Source: Petaurus breviceps papuanus (lineage: Eukaryota > Chordata > Mammalia > Diprotodontia > Petauridae). From it: 64,000 nt of DNA. The stretch covers positions 12,210,165-12,274,164 of the forward strand of contig JAMXIF010000058.1 of the NCBI GenBank assembly GCA_028583685.1. The letters run 5' to 3'. Shown here piece by piece: positions 1 through 49,690 of the stretch. The position numbers were made by a program, and so were the translations under genes. Below the pieces are notes generated by a model. The model worked only from the letters and a program-made list of their open reading frames with translations, did no database searches and was not told the DNA's origin. Each line of letters starts with the position of its first letter. Positions within the stretch are counted from its first letter, which is position 1.

Positions 1-929
1 CTGAGGACACAAAGAAATCAATTTATTTCCCAGCTGGTTTGCCTGCATACCTAATCAAAATTAGAAATAATAATCTATTCTATCCCCTTAGCTGTATTTA
101 AATGAACTTGTCACTTTTAGGAAAAATTTCTAGTCAAATTGCTGCTCCTCGCTCTTTAATGTTGCAAACTAGAGATTAATTCTCTGTTATGTTCACCATG
201 TCCCTCTCTAATCTTTCCTCTTCCATCAGTAATAATCTTAGTGACTCCAGATGTGGATCTAGCCAACTTTTTTTCCTTTATGGTGGGAGTAGGGGTGATG
301 TGTGTGTTACCTTTGCTTTGCCCCCCTCAATAGTTCTAACAATTGTTCTGACAGATGAACCCCAAGATTTAATCACTTAATTTTACTAGGGCTTCATCTA
401 CTATACCTAGCCCTTAAATGGTAGTGGTAGTTTGATTAACATCTTTGATTATCTGTCAGTTGACAGGGTTATTGACCTCTGACAATTCTGGGGAGGTAGG
501 GGAGCCATCTACTTTACATCCAGAGACAATGAATGTTGAAATGTAGAAAATGAGAGTAGGGTAACACAAATCAGCAAAACCCAAGCCAGGGAAGCTTTCC
601 TGTGATCTCAATTTAACAGGGAACACATCATAACTTAATTGTAATGCAACTGTCTTGATAAAGCACTTTAATAACCAGGGGCTAAAGCCTGGGTCTACAG
701 GTCTGCCCTGCCCAAGGACAGAGGGAAATGCAGGCTAGCCAGGGTCTTCCAAATTACTTGCCATTATTTTAAAACTTTTTCATAGCAATATAATAAATCT
801 CTTCATTGTTTTAGTGGCTTGGTAGTTAATTTTTTTCTAATGAGGCCAGGTTAGCTGAAATCATCTGACATGGGAGAGAAAAAAGAGGAGGTAGTTAAAA
901 AGGAACCTAATTAACAAGTTAATTATAGC
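1..929. other. AHCYL2 upstream or first-intron DNA, no gene seen
   Basis: AT-rich non-coding sequence. For the long AHCYL2 isoform this is intron 1; for the short isoform it is upstream flank. I see no convincing exon and no clear young repeat. The longest open frames are short and lack codon structure. Confidence 0.5.
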
Positions 930-1306
930 AAGCAAAAAGTGCACTGGTTATATAAATAAGCTATTGTTATGCGCATGCAAGTTGGGCCACGTTGGGGGAC
1001 TTGTTAAGGTTTAGAGGTCAGAAGATCCTTGTAATTAGGTGAAAAAAAAATAAAGCAAATTAACCACCACTACTCTAGCTAGGAATGGCTGGTGATCAGC
1101 TAGCAGAAATAGCTTATTAAATATTGGGGTTCTCCTGCCAAAGTGGTGGTTGTTGCTGCAGTCAGACCAGGCAAGGCTAACAACCCCACCAAAAACAGCC
1201 AACTGGAACCAGAACTGCCAAGATTGCTGATGGGGAAGGTGTAAAGGACTGGACATCAGGGTCCCTGGACTGGAAAGTTGCTGAGAGGGTTATAGGTGGT
1301 AACACT
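930..1306 (+). promoter_or_regulatory. AHCYL2: Probable alternative AHCYL2 promoter and 5' leader
   Basis: A TATA-like element (TATAAATA) lies at 951-958, followed by an NRF1-like GCGCATGC core at 971-978. About 350 bases later comes the start codon of the short-isoform exon. The implied leader contains two upstream AUGs with their own stops: an 11-codon uORF at 1085-1120 and a 4-codon uORF at 1230-1244. The region is not a CpG island, unlike the STRIP2 promoter. The transcription start near 980 is inferred from TATA spacing only. Confidence 0.5.
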
Positions 1307-38291
<36,985 letters not shown>

Positions 38292-40915
38292 GTTCCTGTA
38301 ACTGAAGCCAGAAGATGTTTTAAGGAACAGGACCCCAATTCTTTTCTCCTCTACTGTACAGGACAAAACCCAGCAAGCTGCTTCCCTGGTCAGAGCTGCC
38401 CGCCATACTCACCCCATAGACCATGTGTTAGATTATTTATTTATTAAAAACTAGAATCCTGTGCCCTCAGCCTCAGCCCATGGTGTGGTTACTGCCCTGA
38501 GGGCTGTGAGAGCCACAGAGGATGGGCTGGGAGGAAGGAAGAAAGGGAGTGGGGAACCCCCATCCCCCACCCACATCTTTAGCATCATTCTCCATTAATT
38601 TTGAGTTTTTTTGTGACAGCCATGTATCTGTTGTCTTGGGTACCTTTACCATTCAGGGATTCCAGAGTCTTTGTCCCTTAGGGCTTTTTGGGGGGAGTTT
38701 TGTGACAGAACTTCAGTAGCTGACCCTCCTGTCATTCCCCAGGTGAGGCCTCTGGAAAACCACTCAATCAGCATGGCCCCAGGGCCTCAGCCTTGGCCAG
38801 CACTATCACTGCCTTCTCTAACAAAGCTATTGAGGGGGAAGAGTGACAGCTTCAGTTTACCCCACAAATATTCAGCTGTACCTGCCTCTACTGGGGGTCC
38901 CCTTCCTTAGCCAAGACTCCTTCTTATATGTTTATGCCCATTTGGACATTGATTCTCAGGAGACTGTGCCTCCATGACTTTCTCAGCAGCTCTGGTATTG
39001 CTTGGATTTTTTTTTTTTTAAACCAGCTTTCCAACTCAACCAAAGTTCTGTTCAGGAAGTGGGAACCAAATCCATAAGGGTCTGTCACTCTGTTCTCATG
39101 CCATATGGCTGGATTGCATCTCAGGAAGCCCCTCTAGGCAAAATTGGAATAATCTTGGAGGAGAATTTGTAAGACTGTTTCTCCCCATCTTCTTGTTGCT
39201 GCCCAGAACTGCCTCTGAGATTGAGCAAAGAAAGAATATTCATTCCTCAGGCAGCTCAAGTCTGTTTGGAGTTCAGAAATGGAACAGGCTCCCAGGCCTG
39301 CTGCTTAGCACATTTGGGACACTTTTGAAAGGGGCTAATAATTCCTATCTCCTGGGGTATTTCCAGTTTAATTAACTGACTGAGCTGTTTTATTTGTATC
39401 ACTGGGCTTATATGTCCAGGAGATCACAGCTAGTTTGATTAGTTTGACTTCATCAAACATTTTATCCCTCTGGCCATTACCATTGGTGGAGCCAAGATCC
39501 AGTTTCTCTGCTATCTGACTTGTGTCCTTTCTTCTCTGCTGAAATCTCTCTGCCTGTCTTTCTCTTCCATCTCTTTTCCCTCTCCCAGTTCCCACTTATA
39601 TTTAAAAATCCTGTATTGTCTATCATCCAGTGTGGTTTCTGGGGCAACCCTAATATCAAGTAGAATTTATTAAGATAAGCATCCTCAGACTCTGTAACTC
39701 ATTCCATTGGTGGAGTCAGCTTTAGTTCTTCCCTGGAAGTGCCTAGTGCTGGTACTGGTCTGAACTGGGCTGAGTCTTGCAATGGTCTGACTGATCTGAA
39801 GGAAGCCAAGAGACCAGGTAGATGCCAAGGATTAATGTTGGAGATCTGGGGTAGCCCCAGCTGTCTTTAACTACTTGGAAACCAGAAAGCTATCATAAAC
39901 CATTTGGTTTTAGAACATCATCTGGACTACTTCTTGTCGTTGGGGTCAGATTTGTCCCAGGCCATGTTTTCTAGGGCTACACTAACCGAGTTCTCTTGCC
40001 CTGCTCCACCCCTTCAGGCCTTATGTAAACTTCATCTTTTACCCTCAGGGCCAGCTTGGAAGTGACCTTACTTTGGGGATATGGAGAGGAGAGGCTTAGA
40101 TAAGTGACCATTTGCCTCTGTAAAATATATTTGCTAGGTTTTCATCCACAAACCCCGGTCCTTAAGAGTACTATCAGCAATTGTTGGAGAAATCCCACTG
40201 ATGCGCTTGTTACTTGAGGGTATCCCCTCTGAAGCATTTCCCTCTAAGGAAGATCATAAATGTCTAGATTCTTCAGCAGACAGTTCTTCTTCTCCTACTC
40301 CATGATACCTCTCCTCTTCTACTCATTTCTATGTTTCATGGGTACTTTTTGGTCCCCTTGTGTCCCAGGCAGAGCCCATTCCATCAGTCAGGTACCTTGG
40401 ATTCTGATGTTCCCTTAAATCAGAAGCCTCGGCCTACTATTCTCCAGGGCCTGGCTCTTTATGGATCCTTCCACAGGGAACTTAAAGATTATGGACTACC
40501 CAATTTGCTAAAGATGTATTGCATTAGATGAGTAAGGTGGTGCCCTGGGTTCCCAAGTTGTGGCCAATGCTGTTTCCCAGAGTAGTTTGAGTTTTAGATA
40601 ACCTGTCTTAACTTCTCCTAGAGCTCTGGCCCATTATCCCCAGACAGAAACCAGGAATAGGTGCCCTTAGTTTCGAGTCTGGGAGTACCCTTTGTCTACC
40701 TTGAGTTTGGGACCTGTCAGATCATTGCTTCAGGTGCACAGTCCAATTGTCTGGGAACAGGGGAAAGAGCTCCTTGTTCTGTGTCTGGCTCCAGCATGTT
40801 GGAGGTGCTGTTCTCATCACTGAACTTACTGATTCTTAGCCCTTATTTTAACTTCTATGTAGATATTTATATATTTTTTTTAAATAAGAAAAATAAAACT
40901 GAATGTCCCACCTCC
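38292..40915 (+). other. AHCYL2: AHCYL2 3' untranslated region
   Basis: About 2.6 kb without SINEs or LINEs, in contrast to the introns, which fits a retained exon. An AU-rich element with two overlapping ATTTA pentamers (TTATTTATTTATTA) lies at 38433-38446. The end is set by the AATAAA at 40892. Open frames within it are chance. Confidence 0.8.
40892..40897 (+). terminator. AHCYL2: AHCYL2 polyadenylation signal
   Basis: Canonical AATAAA within an A-rich run after the repeat-free 3'UTR. Cleavage is expected 10-30 bases later. No other canonical signal between the stop codon and here looks better placed. Confidence 0.7.
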
Positions 40916-41378
40916 CTCTCCCACTTCTGAGCACAGCTCTCCATAGCCACACACTCCTATAAAGCTTTTTTCTGCTGCTGGCTTCTCCCTCAACAGATCC
41001 AGATTTGCTGCTATGCTCCTATGGTTGTCTCAGCATTAACTCTGTCGTGATTTTTAAAAAGAAATCAAAATGCATTGTTGCATAAAGCTTTTTAATTAAA
41101 AAATTAGGAAAGGAAAATAGGCAACACCAGCAAATTATACGTGAACAAGTCATTCAATTCTGAATTCATATATATATATATATACATATATATACTTATA
41201 TATCACATAAAATAATCATCTAATTCTTATTGTCATTCTACTAAAAGGAAATAAAATCTCTGAGGATCTATCATTCCAAAAGACTGTTGGAAATCTTCAT
41301 GTCTGAGTGATTGTATTAGATCAGCAATAACTACTCTGTAATCTCAAAACACAAATAAAATGTTCATAAATTGATCTA

Positions 41379-41817
41379 CCGTGTTTCCCCGATAATAAGA
41401 CACTGTCTTATTAAATTTTTTGGACAGAAAAACACCAGAGGGCTTATTTTCAGGGGAGGGCTTATTTTAATGAACATTGACAGCAATTTTAATAAACAGG
41501 TAAATGTGAACAAAAAAATGTACCTTTATTCAATAAGCAAATCACTGGGGAAGAACAGGATGATGCGCTCACTGCTGCAGCTCTGATTGGATACAGCTCG
41601 GAGCGCAGCGTGCGTTTCACCCGGGGTGGGGTGGGGGGACGGGACGGTGCATACAGAGGGTACCGTAATGTAGCGTGTAGCACAGGGGATCACCTTCACT
41701 ACAGTAGCAATCTCAATAGGGCTTATTTTCGGGGGAGGGAGGGCTTATTTTAGAGGAATCTTACACAGTAAGGGGAGGGCTTATTTTCGGGATAGGTCTT
41801 ATTATCGGGGGAACACG
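41379..41817. mobile_element. Tc1/mariner-like MITE, copy 2 (439 bases)
   Basis: Same terminal inverted repeats as the copy at 27399 and TA flanks (41377-41378, 41818-41819). The right two thirds match copy 1 closely; the left interior (about 41465-41535) is unrelated to the corresponding part of copy 1. No transposase frame. Confidence 0.85.
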
Positions 41818-42159
41818 TAGTCCTCTGAGTTGTATTCACTGCTGCTGACAACTAGGAATCTGACCCAGGTGAGAGAAGTCTCTGGTGAGAAAGTGAGAGG
41901 GAAACCCTGAAGCTAGGCAGAAAATAGAAAGACAAACTTCTGTCAACAGCTGGGCCAACTTGTATTAGCCTAGGGGCACTGCCTGTTTCTTACCTCTTTC
42001 TCCTTATCCTTTGCAGTTCAGAATTATAGGTTATGGAGGGCAGGGCATTACCCTTCTAGCCAGAAGAAAAGAGCCAATATCCTTAGGGCATAGAGCCTGA
42101 AGGGAAACCACTGCTCCCCAGCTGAAAATTCCATCTTCCTCCTCACATTTACTCTAAGA

Positions 42160-42345
42160 GTACTTGATCTGGATCTGTTCTTTGCCTTTATTACATTCTA
42201 CTACTTGAGTGTACAAGTCACATTCCCCCTTTGAGGTTGTACTCTCCCTGAAGGTAAGGACTGTGATTTTTTTATCTTTGTTTCCCCAGGGTTTAGCACA
42301 GTGCCTTACACATAGTAGGTATTTACAAAGTTTGAAATTGAAATG
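42160..42345 (+). mobile_element. L2 LINE 3' end
   Basis: Characteristic 'tgtactctccctgaaggtaaggactgtg...tttccccagggtttagcacagtgccttacacatagtaggtatttac'. Confidence 0.65.
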
Positions 42346-42789
42346 AAACCCATTGATGGAAAGACTCAGAGAGAGGAGTGGGAGAAATCGAAGGAATTTT
42401 TTTATCTTAACCAGTACCAGATAATAAACTTAACTGCCTGTTACTTCTTTCAGCTAGGTAGAAGTAGATGTTTGGTCAAGGTGAGTGCATTTTTGTGGTC
42501 AGCCCATAACTTGCTCCAAGCCGTGCCCACAAGATGGTTATCTTCATCCCTGAATACTCTCCTCAATCATAATTCCCTGCCATCCTTATTTCCTTCCATC
42601 CAGATTGGAGGCCACTTGATAGAACAGACTCGGCTATTTGTACTAATTCTGGATTGGGCTCAAGGTCTCCTCCAAAACTGCACTGAAGGGGGAAAGGATG
42701 TGACAGCAAACTGATTTTTGACACTGTTGATCACTTTTCTCCTTTTTGGATCGTGTGGCATTCTAAATGATTTAGTCAATTTGAAAGGT

Positions 42790-42955
42790 ATTCACTCTAG
42801 TGGAATTCTCAAGAAATCTGAGCTTGATGCTGTACATTTTTATCAATGACTTGGGTAAAGGAATAAATAGCATATTCATCAGTTTAAAAAAAATGACACA
42901 AAGCTGGGAGGGATAGCTAACACATCCGATGACAGCATCCAAAAAGACCACAGCA
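42790..42955 (+). mobile_element. CR1/L3 LINE reverse-transcriptase fragment
   Basis: Reads 'tttttatcaatgacttgggtaaagg', then 'atgacacaaagctgggagggatagctaacac', which translates to DTKLGGIANT. This is the F(A)DDTKLGG region of CR1-clade reverse transcriptase. Broken remnant. Confidence 0.6.
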
Positions 42956-44479
42956 TCACCCATTTAGAGCTGGGCAGTGCAGGATACGACAGTGACGCCA
43001 GTGCAATATTCCCAGTGCCAATGGCCATTGTAAATATGCTGGCATAGTGCTCAAACACAAAATATAATAGACTCTCCATATAGAAGACAGAAGCAAGACA
43101 TTTATTCAGATGGCAGAAAATCAAATCCCCAAACCAGTGAATTGATTCCATCATAGTAGCAAAGAAATTAATAATAAGCCATAACTGCACAGAGAGCCAT
43201 AGCATCCTTTAGCATTCCCACAAACCAACATTTACTCATAAGCCTGTCTCCCTTGGGTTTGTCCTCTCCTCCCTCCAGTCTCTAACTGTTATGACTCCCA
43301 GCTTCCTGTGGGCTTTGCTCCACCCTTCAACAAACTCTTCCCACCACAGGTTCCATGTGATTACATTCAGCCTATTAGGGGACAGGGTATATCTTCAAAG
43401 CAGGGAAGGTCTTCAAATTACCATTATCTTTGCAATGGCTGAATATCAGTTTGTTTGAAAAAGAGCCTGAAGGTGTTCTTTGGGAGTGGGCAGGGAAAGG
43501 GCAAAGGGGGAAATCTAGGTTGATGTAAAACTAAAAGATATCAAAAAAAATTTTTTTCTTAGAGGTTTTAGGGGACTGAAAATTAAAGAGCAGTGAGCAG
43601 TGTGATGGTGAATAGGTAATGGACTGTGATTTTATCAGCACAGGAAACTCTCTGTCAAGGCACCTTTTTCTGCAACTGATAGGCATAAAGAATTTCCTGA
43701 GAGGTTTTGATTTGCCCAAGATCACACAACTAGTATGTATCAGAGGCAAGATCTGAATACAAGTCCTCTGGCTCTATCCACTATGTTTCTGCCTCTCAAA
43801 ATGACATGTGGCAGTTTAAAAAGCTAGTGTGATTTTAGGCTACCTTAATAGGCATAATGTTGAGAACTAGAGCAGTTATATACTCTAGTCAGACATCGGA
43901 AATATTTGGTGTTTTGTGCTTGGCACGTAGTAGGCACTTAATAAATATTTATTGATTGATGGTTCCCTTCTAGGCACACCCTAATTTAGGAATGACATTG
44001 ATAATCTTGGGGAAGGCAACCAGAGTGCTGAAGGACCTCTAGCTGATGCTATGAAAATCAGTTGAGGGCACTAAGTTTAACCTAGAAAAAGAAGACTTAG
44101 GGGGCCATGATTGTTGCCCTCACTGGAAGTATTCAGGCCAAGACTCATTGACTGTTATCGAGAAATATTATGGACTGAATTCTTATTCATGTTTGGTTTG
44201 TACTTGTTGGCCACTGGGGTCCCTATCATTTCTGTGATTCTTTGAATCAAGACTTTTTGTTCCAGGCTAAATGTTTTTCCACCTAAGCTTGGAAGTCCTG
44301 TAGACAACAGCAATTGGGAGTCAAGATCTTTAATTTCCCACAACTTTCATTCAGTGTCTTCTGCCATTTATCTTTAAGCAGCTTTTATAAAGTTATCTTA
44401 GAATGCCAGTCCAACCACCTCTGAGCCAATTATCTCAGCTAGTTAAAACAAAAGTACCAGTGAGACTGAAGAAAGCCAC

Positions 44480-44960
44480 ATCCAACCTCCGGAGCTATAC
44501 CAACTGTACACACTAACATCTCTAGCCAGCAGTCTTGAAAATGTCCATGTAAGTGAAATGTACTATGTACAAAGTAACAGCAATATTGTGAGATGGTCAG
44601 CTGTGAATGACTTAGCTAATCTCAGCAATACAATGATCCAAGACAACTCTGAAGGATTTATGATGAAAAATGCTATCCATCACCAGACAAAGAACTGATG
44701 GTGTCTGAATACAGATTGAAGAATACTTTATTTTACTTGAATTTGGTTTTTTTTATTATGTTTTCTTTCACAACATGATTAATATGGAAATATTTTGCAT
44801 GACTACACATGTATAACCTATATGAAATTGCTTGCTTTCTCAATGGGGGAGGTGGAGGGGGAGGGAGGGAGAGAATTTGGAACTTGAACTTTTAAAAGCG
44901 AATGTTAAAAATTGTTTTTACATGTAATCAGGGAAAAAATAAAATACCAAATAAATAAAT
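44480..44960 (+). mobile_element. L1-like LINE 3' end
   Basis: Contains 'gatgaaaaatgctatccatc...agaaagaactgatgg', the 'gcatgactacacatgtataacctatat' stretch, a G-rich polypurine block (about 44846-44872) and 'aatgttaaaaattgtttttacatgtaat' before an A-rich tail. From memory this is a very common marsupial LINE 3' end. The G-rich block is typical of L1 3'UTRs. Confidence 0.6.
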
Positions 44961-45645
44961 AATATGTCTATGTAATTAGAAAGTACCTACTTACATTGTA
45001 GGCTAGTAGTAAAGGTCATTTGAGCACAATGATAATGAAGGTTTGATGCCTGTGCTCTAGGTCCTTATCTAGTAGGAATATCCATCTAAAATGTATGTGA
45101 TCGTCTAGGTAGATTGGTCGGATGCTTGGATGGAGAAAAACGTGATCAATTCCCAGATGTACACACGGTGCCACAGTGGGCATGGATACCTCTTGGTATC
45201 ACAACCTCCTTCGTTGGCAAACTAAAAAATGTTGACTCTGAGCCAACACCTTGTAACTAGAGTTTGTGGTCTCTCTTCCGCCTGCCAGGAGATTAGTGCT
45301 TCCCAAATTAGCCTTCCCTTCTCCCAGCCCCAGGCTCTGCTCCTGGCCAGCTTTCCTTCCTCCTTCCTCCTCCTAGGCACGGTAAGTACCATGTATCTTG
45401 TGTCTGTAATAAGTAAGAGCAGATGGGCATGCATTTGAGGGCCAAGCCCCTGCATCTGAGCTCTTAATCTACCTTTATGGAAAAACAGATGACACAGTTT
45501 CTATAGAACTTTGTAATCCCCACCCCCCCATATCTAGGTACTTTGGTCTGTGTGACTTTGGGCAAGTCCTAATTCTGTTTCCTCAACTATAAAATGAGGA
45601 GGGTTGGGCTAGGTAGGACAACTGCCCACCTTTAGCAAATGAAGA

Positions 45646-45902
45646 AGGGCAGCTAAGTGGCCCAGTGGATAGACTGCCAGGCCTGGAGTCAGGAAGGCTT
45701 ATTTATAATCCTGAGTTCAGATCTGGCCTCAGACACTTAGCCAGCTGTGTGACTCTGAGCAAGTCACTTAACCCTGTTTGCCTCAGTTTCCTCATCTGCA
45801 AAATGAGCTAGAGAAGGAAATGGCAAAGCCCTCTAGTATCTTGGCCTAGAAATAGGATCACAAAAAGTCAGACAAAACTACAACAGCTGAACAACAGCAA
45901 GA
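45646..45902 (+). mobile_element. tRNA-derived SINE with RTE-type tail
   Basis: Head as in the other SINEs, but the 3' half runs 'aaaatgagctagagaaggaaatggcaaagcc...gatcacaaaaagtcagacaaaactacaacagctgaacaacagcaa', the tail type shared with RTE LINEs. Duplication AGCAAATGAAGA (45634-45645) / AGCAAATAAAGA (45903-45914). Confidence 0.8.
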
Positions 45903-46924
45903 AGCAAATAAAGAAGCTCAGGCTGTGAGATGCTTTGTGGTATCAGGGCCTAGAAGGGACTGAAAAGAGGTCAGCTAGTATAATCTCACTGTACAAAGGA
46001 AGTAAAGTATGTTTCCCAGTTGAGGCTGTGACTTGTCCACAGTTAGCAACACTGGGGTTAGAACCCAAATCCCCTCAGTCCAAACCCAGGGCTCTTCCTC
46101 TAGAGTAGGGATGCAAAGTGACTTGTCTAACTGCACACAGTTAGTGGAAGAGCTGGGAGTGGACCCAGGCTTTCCAACTCCCAAGTCCAGTGCTCTTTCC
46201 ACCAGGAAGACTAGGTTTCCTTTCCATTTAAGAGACAGGACACTTGGGGTGTAGGAAAAGCAGTTACTAGAACTGACCACCTCAACTTTGCTACCTCTGA
46301 CCCACTGCTGATCCATTCAGCAGGTAAAGACCATGGAGCTCTGAGAGATGTCGATCCTGACTAGCGTTCTTGCCCCAGGAGAACAGAAGAAATGGGGGGG
46401 AAGGAAGGCAGAATAATTAGTTCTTTAATAAGAGGCACTCGTGGGTTGTGCTGTGGCAGGTTTTTCACATTGAGTGGGGCTAGGCGTGGGTTGTGTCCTA
46501 TCTCTCAACACCCTCCCTTTTCTCCCTCACAATGAATTGTAAAGCAAAGTTTGGCTCCTGGAATCTGACTTATTTAACAGAAAGAAAAAAAAAAAGACAA
46601 AAATCAAAGCTTTGGCCTTGAGCCTGGTGCTTCCTTAGAAATCATGGCCTAGTCTGTGAAAGGTGTGTAGAGAGAAAAGAGAAGAGGGAGAGGGAAGTAG
46701 GAGAGGGGAAAGGGATACACAGTTGTTTCCCAGGTATGGTAGCTCTGGTCTGTTCTTTGATACCATTCTTCCCCCTATATCTGTATTCTTCCACTGTTCT
46801 GGAGGGAAAAGGAGGAAGGAAGGGAGAGAGGGAGGGAAAGAATCATAAGAATCATTGTTCTAAGTTCATGGCCCATAGAAAGACATTGGGGGTGATTTTC
46901 ACATCCCATCCAGCTATCCACCCA

Positions 46925-46926
<2 letters not shown>

Positions 46927-46976
<50 letters not shown>
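46927..46976. repeat. (CA)n microsatellite
   Basis: About 24 CA units running directly into an assembly gap, so the true length is unknown. Confidence 0.95.
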
Positions 46977-47376
46977 NNNNNNNNNNNNNNNNNNNNNNNN
47001 NNNNNNNNNNNNNNNNNNNNNNNNNNNNNNNNNNNNNNNNNNNNNNNNNNNNNNNNNNNNNNNNNNNNNNNNNNNNNNNNNNNNNNNNNNNNNNNNNNNN
47101 NNNNNNNNNNNNNNNNNNNNNNNNNNNNNNNNNNNNNNNNNNNNNNNNNNNNNNNNNNNNNNNNNNNNNNNNNNNNNNNNNNNNNNNNNNNNNNNNNNNN
47201 NNNNNNNNNNNNNNNNNNNNNNNNNNNNNNNNNNNNNNNNNNNNNNNNNNNNNNNNNNNNNNNNNNNNNNNNNNNNNNNNNNNNNNNNNNNNNNNNNNNN
47301 NNNNNNNNNNNNNNNNNNNNNNNNNNNNNNNNNNNNNNNNNNNNNNNNNNNNNNNNNNNNNNNNNNNNNNNNNNNN
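46977..47376. other. Assembly gap, 400 N
   Basis: Exactly 400 N. The open frames reported through it are artefacts of the N run. Confidence 0.99.
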
Positions 47377-47619
47377 CATTTGTATTTCAAGAGATTTTTA
47401 GCACAGTGCCTATGCTAAATATTGATAAGTTTTTTTTCATTCTTTCATTATTTACCATATTACTTATGGGGAGGGATTGGCAGAGAAGGGTTATGGGGGT
47501 GGAGGAAGTGTTAGAGCTTAAAAAAAATAGACAAGAAACTCTCACATATAATTACCCAAAGCAAAATGGCATGACCACCCCTCCTTCAAAAATCACCACA
47601 CACTTCCTTTGATCTATGT

Positions 47620-47800
47620 GATTTATGAATTAGAATTAGAGAATCTTTGTGTTGGAAGGTACCTTAAATACCTCGTAGCTCAACTCTCTTTCTACAAGAA
47701 TTCCTTTACAGCTTCTGCTTAAATCTGCCTAGTTCAAGGAAATTCACTACCTACCAAGGCAAGATTGAAAAGTTTTTGGTACTGAATAGGTTCAATAGGT
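47620..47800 (-). mobile_element. Antisense CR1/L3-like 3' end
   Basis: 'gagaatctttgtgttggaaggtaccttaaatacctcgtagctcaactc' parallels the antisense CR1/L3 3' end (ggaagggacctta...atc..gtccaac). Diverged. Confidence 0.5.
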
Positions 47801-47839
47801 TGATGACCTATAGAAAGTAGCCTTAAAGGAGCTAGGGAA

Positions 47840-48290
47840 AGACTGGAAACTTGCTAATTCAGGGCTGATAGAGTTGTGAATTGTCCCAACTATTCTAAAA
47901 GACTATTGGGATTATACAAGAAAAATTATTAAATTACTCATACTCTGTTCTAGAGATCCCACTAGTATGTTTATAACCAAAGATGTTAAGGCAAAAATAA
48001 AAACCTCACCCAAATATTAAAAAATATTCATAGTTGCATTATTTGTGATAATCTAAAAGCAAAATATATCCCCAGTGTTTTAGCCTGGGAACAGCTATAT
48101 AAATTGAACAATAGATAATACTGTTATTTTAGAAGGAACAATGAATTTAGAGATTTCAAAAAATTGTGGGAAACTTGCATGAAGTGAGACAAAATGAAGA
48201 CAATGGAACTATATATAAACATATGTTTGTATACATACATACACACACACATATTCAAATACTCCAAAATATGTAGACCACAAAAAGCCA
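47840..48290 (+). mobile_element. Sense L1 ORF2 3' remnant
   Basis: Follows the L1 ORF2 end: 'attactcatactctgttctagagatcccac', 'aatattcatagttgcattatttgtgataat', 'gcatgaagtgagacaaaatgaagacaatgg'. Heavily diverged, ending near a TACA/CA-rich stretch. Confidence 0.6.
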
Positions 48291-48640
48291 ACAAAACTCA
48301 ATTAAAATACTAAACTATTAAAATTAAAGGATATATCCTTCTGTTAATAATCAGCAAACTATAAAGGTAGAAAGTTAGGCTTAGTAATTAGTCTAATCAC
48401 TCAGGAGGTTCTGTTTAATGATTTTCAGGAAATGTACTGTGGAGAAAGAAGGTTGTTTGAATCTTTGTTGGATATGTTCTTTTGTGTCAAAACAAAATGT
48501 GTCTATAAGAGAGGTAAGCAGGGCAACCCAGCCCTGATCTACTCTATTTCCCATAGAACTGAGCCATACATATGATTGGGCCATTTCTGATAATATGTGC
48601 CCTGGCCTCTAGCTATTTGTATTTTTGTATTTTCAAACAG

Positions 48641-49140
48641 AGGTTCCTGGCTGGGCCTTTGGTCCCCATGATGGAATTTGAGGGGAAAGGACAAAGAATA
48701 TTGGTCACTGAACAGGAGGAATTACTTAGTAGACTTCCAAGTAAGAGAAAAATTCTGTTATTGCTCTCTCTTACTGTCTCTCAAGGATGTCAAAACTCTT
48801 TAAGCTTTCTCTATTATTCCCAACAACTTGAGAACAGAATTTCTTTCTCTAATAAAACATGGCTTCTCTAGGTGAGCTTCTGGCTACCTCTTCTGCTTTG
48901 TGTTTCTTTCTGAGTGCAGGTGACCGGATAGCAATCCTGAGGTTGGTGTTTTTAGCCTCCTCAAGAAGCTCATGATGAGTTTCAGAAGTTGGGAGCCCCT
49001 GGATCCACATGCTAGTTGCTCAGCAGGTGATCTCAACAATAACATCTTGGAGGAGAAAAATGATCACAGCCAGGAGGATGAACAAAAGCCACACTCCAGC
49101 CTGCCAGAGGATATAGACCTTAAGTCAGTGAAGATCCAAG
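48641..49140 (+). other. Exon-like patch of unknown nature
   Basis: 48641-48740 is open and bounded by a good acceptor (ttttcaaacag) and a donor (gtaaga). It would encode FLAGPLVPMMEFEGKGQRIL and onward. 48924-49140 is open in another frame, with protein-like text (NNNILEEKNDHSQEDEQKPH), ending at a gtgaaa donor. The phases do not join cleanly through the acceptor at 48919, which meets an immediate stop. Not recognised; weak. Confidence 0.2.
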
Positions 49141-49344
49141 GTGAAAGTGTCTGTTCAGCAGTCCTACAAAATGTTTCATGTTTTAATATTTTAAGTATCC
49201 TCCTCCTGGGAGAATATAATAGGAGTGATGAATTATTGTATCTTGCTTTAAATATTAGTCAATATGCACTTAAGAGTCTTCTGGGTTTCAAGTATTTCTT
49301 TTGTGGTAGAAATAAATAGCTGTCCTATAGCAGATCTACTTTGT

Positions 49345-49690
49345 ATTGAGGAATTTGAAAATTGGAAAAGACCTCAGTGGCCATCCAGTACAATCCATAA
49401 ATGAAGGGATCTCCACCATAATGTACCTGACAAGTGGTCATTCAGCCTATGCTGGAAGACTTCCAAAGCGGGAACCCACCACCCATTGACACAAACTAGT
49501 CTACTTTTGGACAGTTCTCATTGTCAGCAAGATTTCCTTGACATTTGCCTCTGCTCCCAGTGGGGGTACTTTGGGGCTAAACAAACCTACACTCATCCTT
49601 CCTCCACATAGCTCCTTTATTTGAACATAAGTATCCTGACCCACCAAGGCTTTTTTTCTCCAGGCTAAACAGTCTCAGTTCTTTCTAGAG
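49345..49690 (-). mobile_element. Antisense CR1/L3 LINE 3' region
   Basis: Order 'ggaaaagacctcagtggccatccagtacaatcc', 'gaagacttccaaagcgggaacccacc', 'ctccaggctaaacagtctcagttctttc'. This is the antisense pattern of CR1-type 3' ends shared across amniotes. Confidence 0.6.

Noticed and set aside
46736-47401. Open frames of 158-221 codons on both strands
   Set aside because: Produced by the N gap and the CA repeat.
48919-49140. Joining 48641-48740 to an exon beginning at 48920
   Set aside because: The acceptor looks good, but the frame that carries the protein-like text meets a stop immediately, and the phases disagree.
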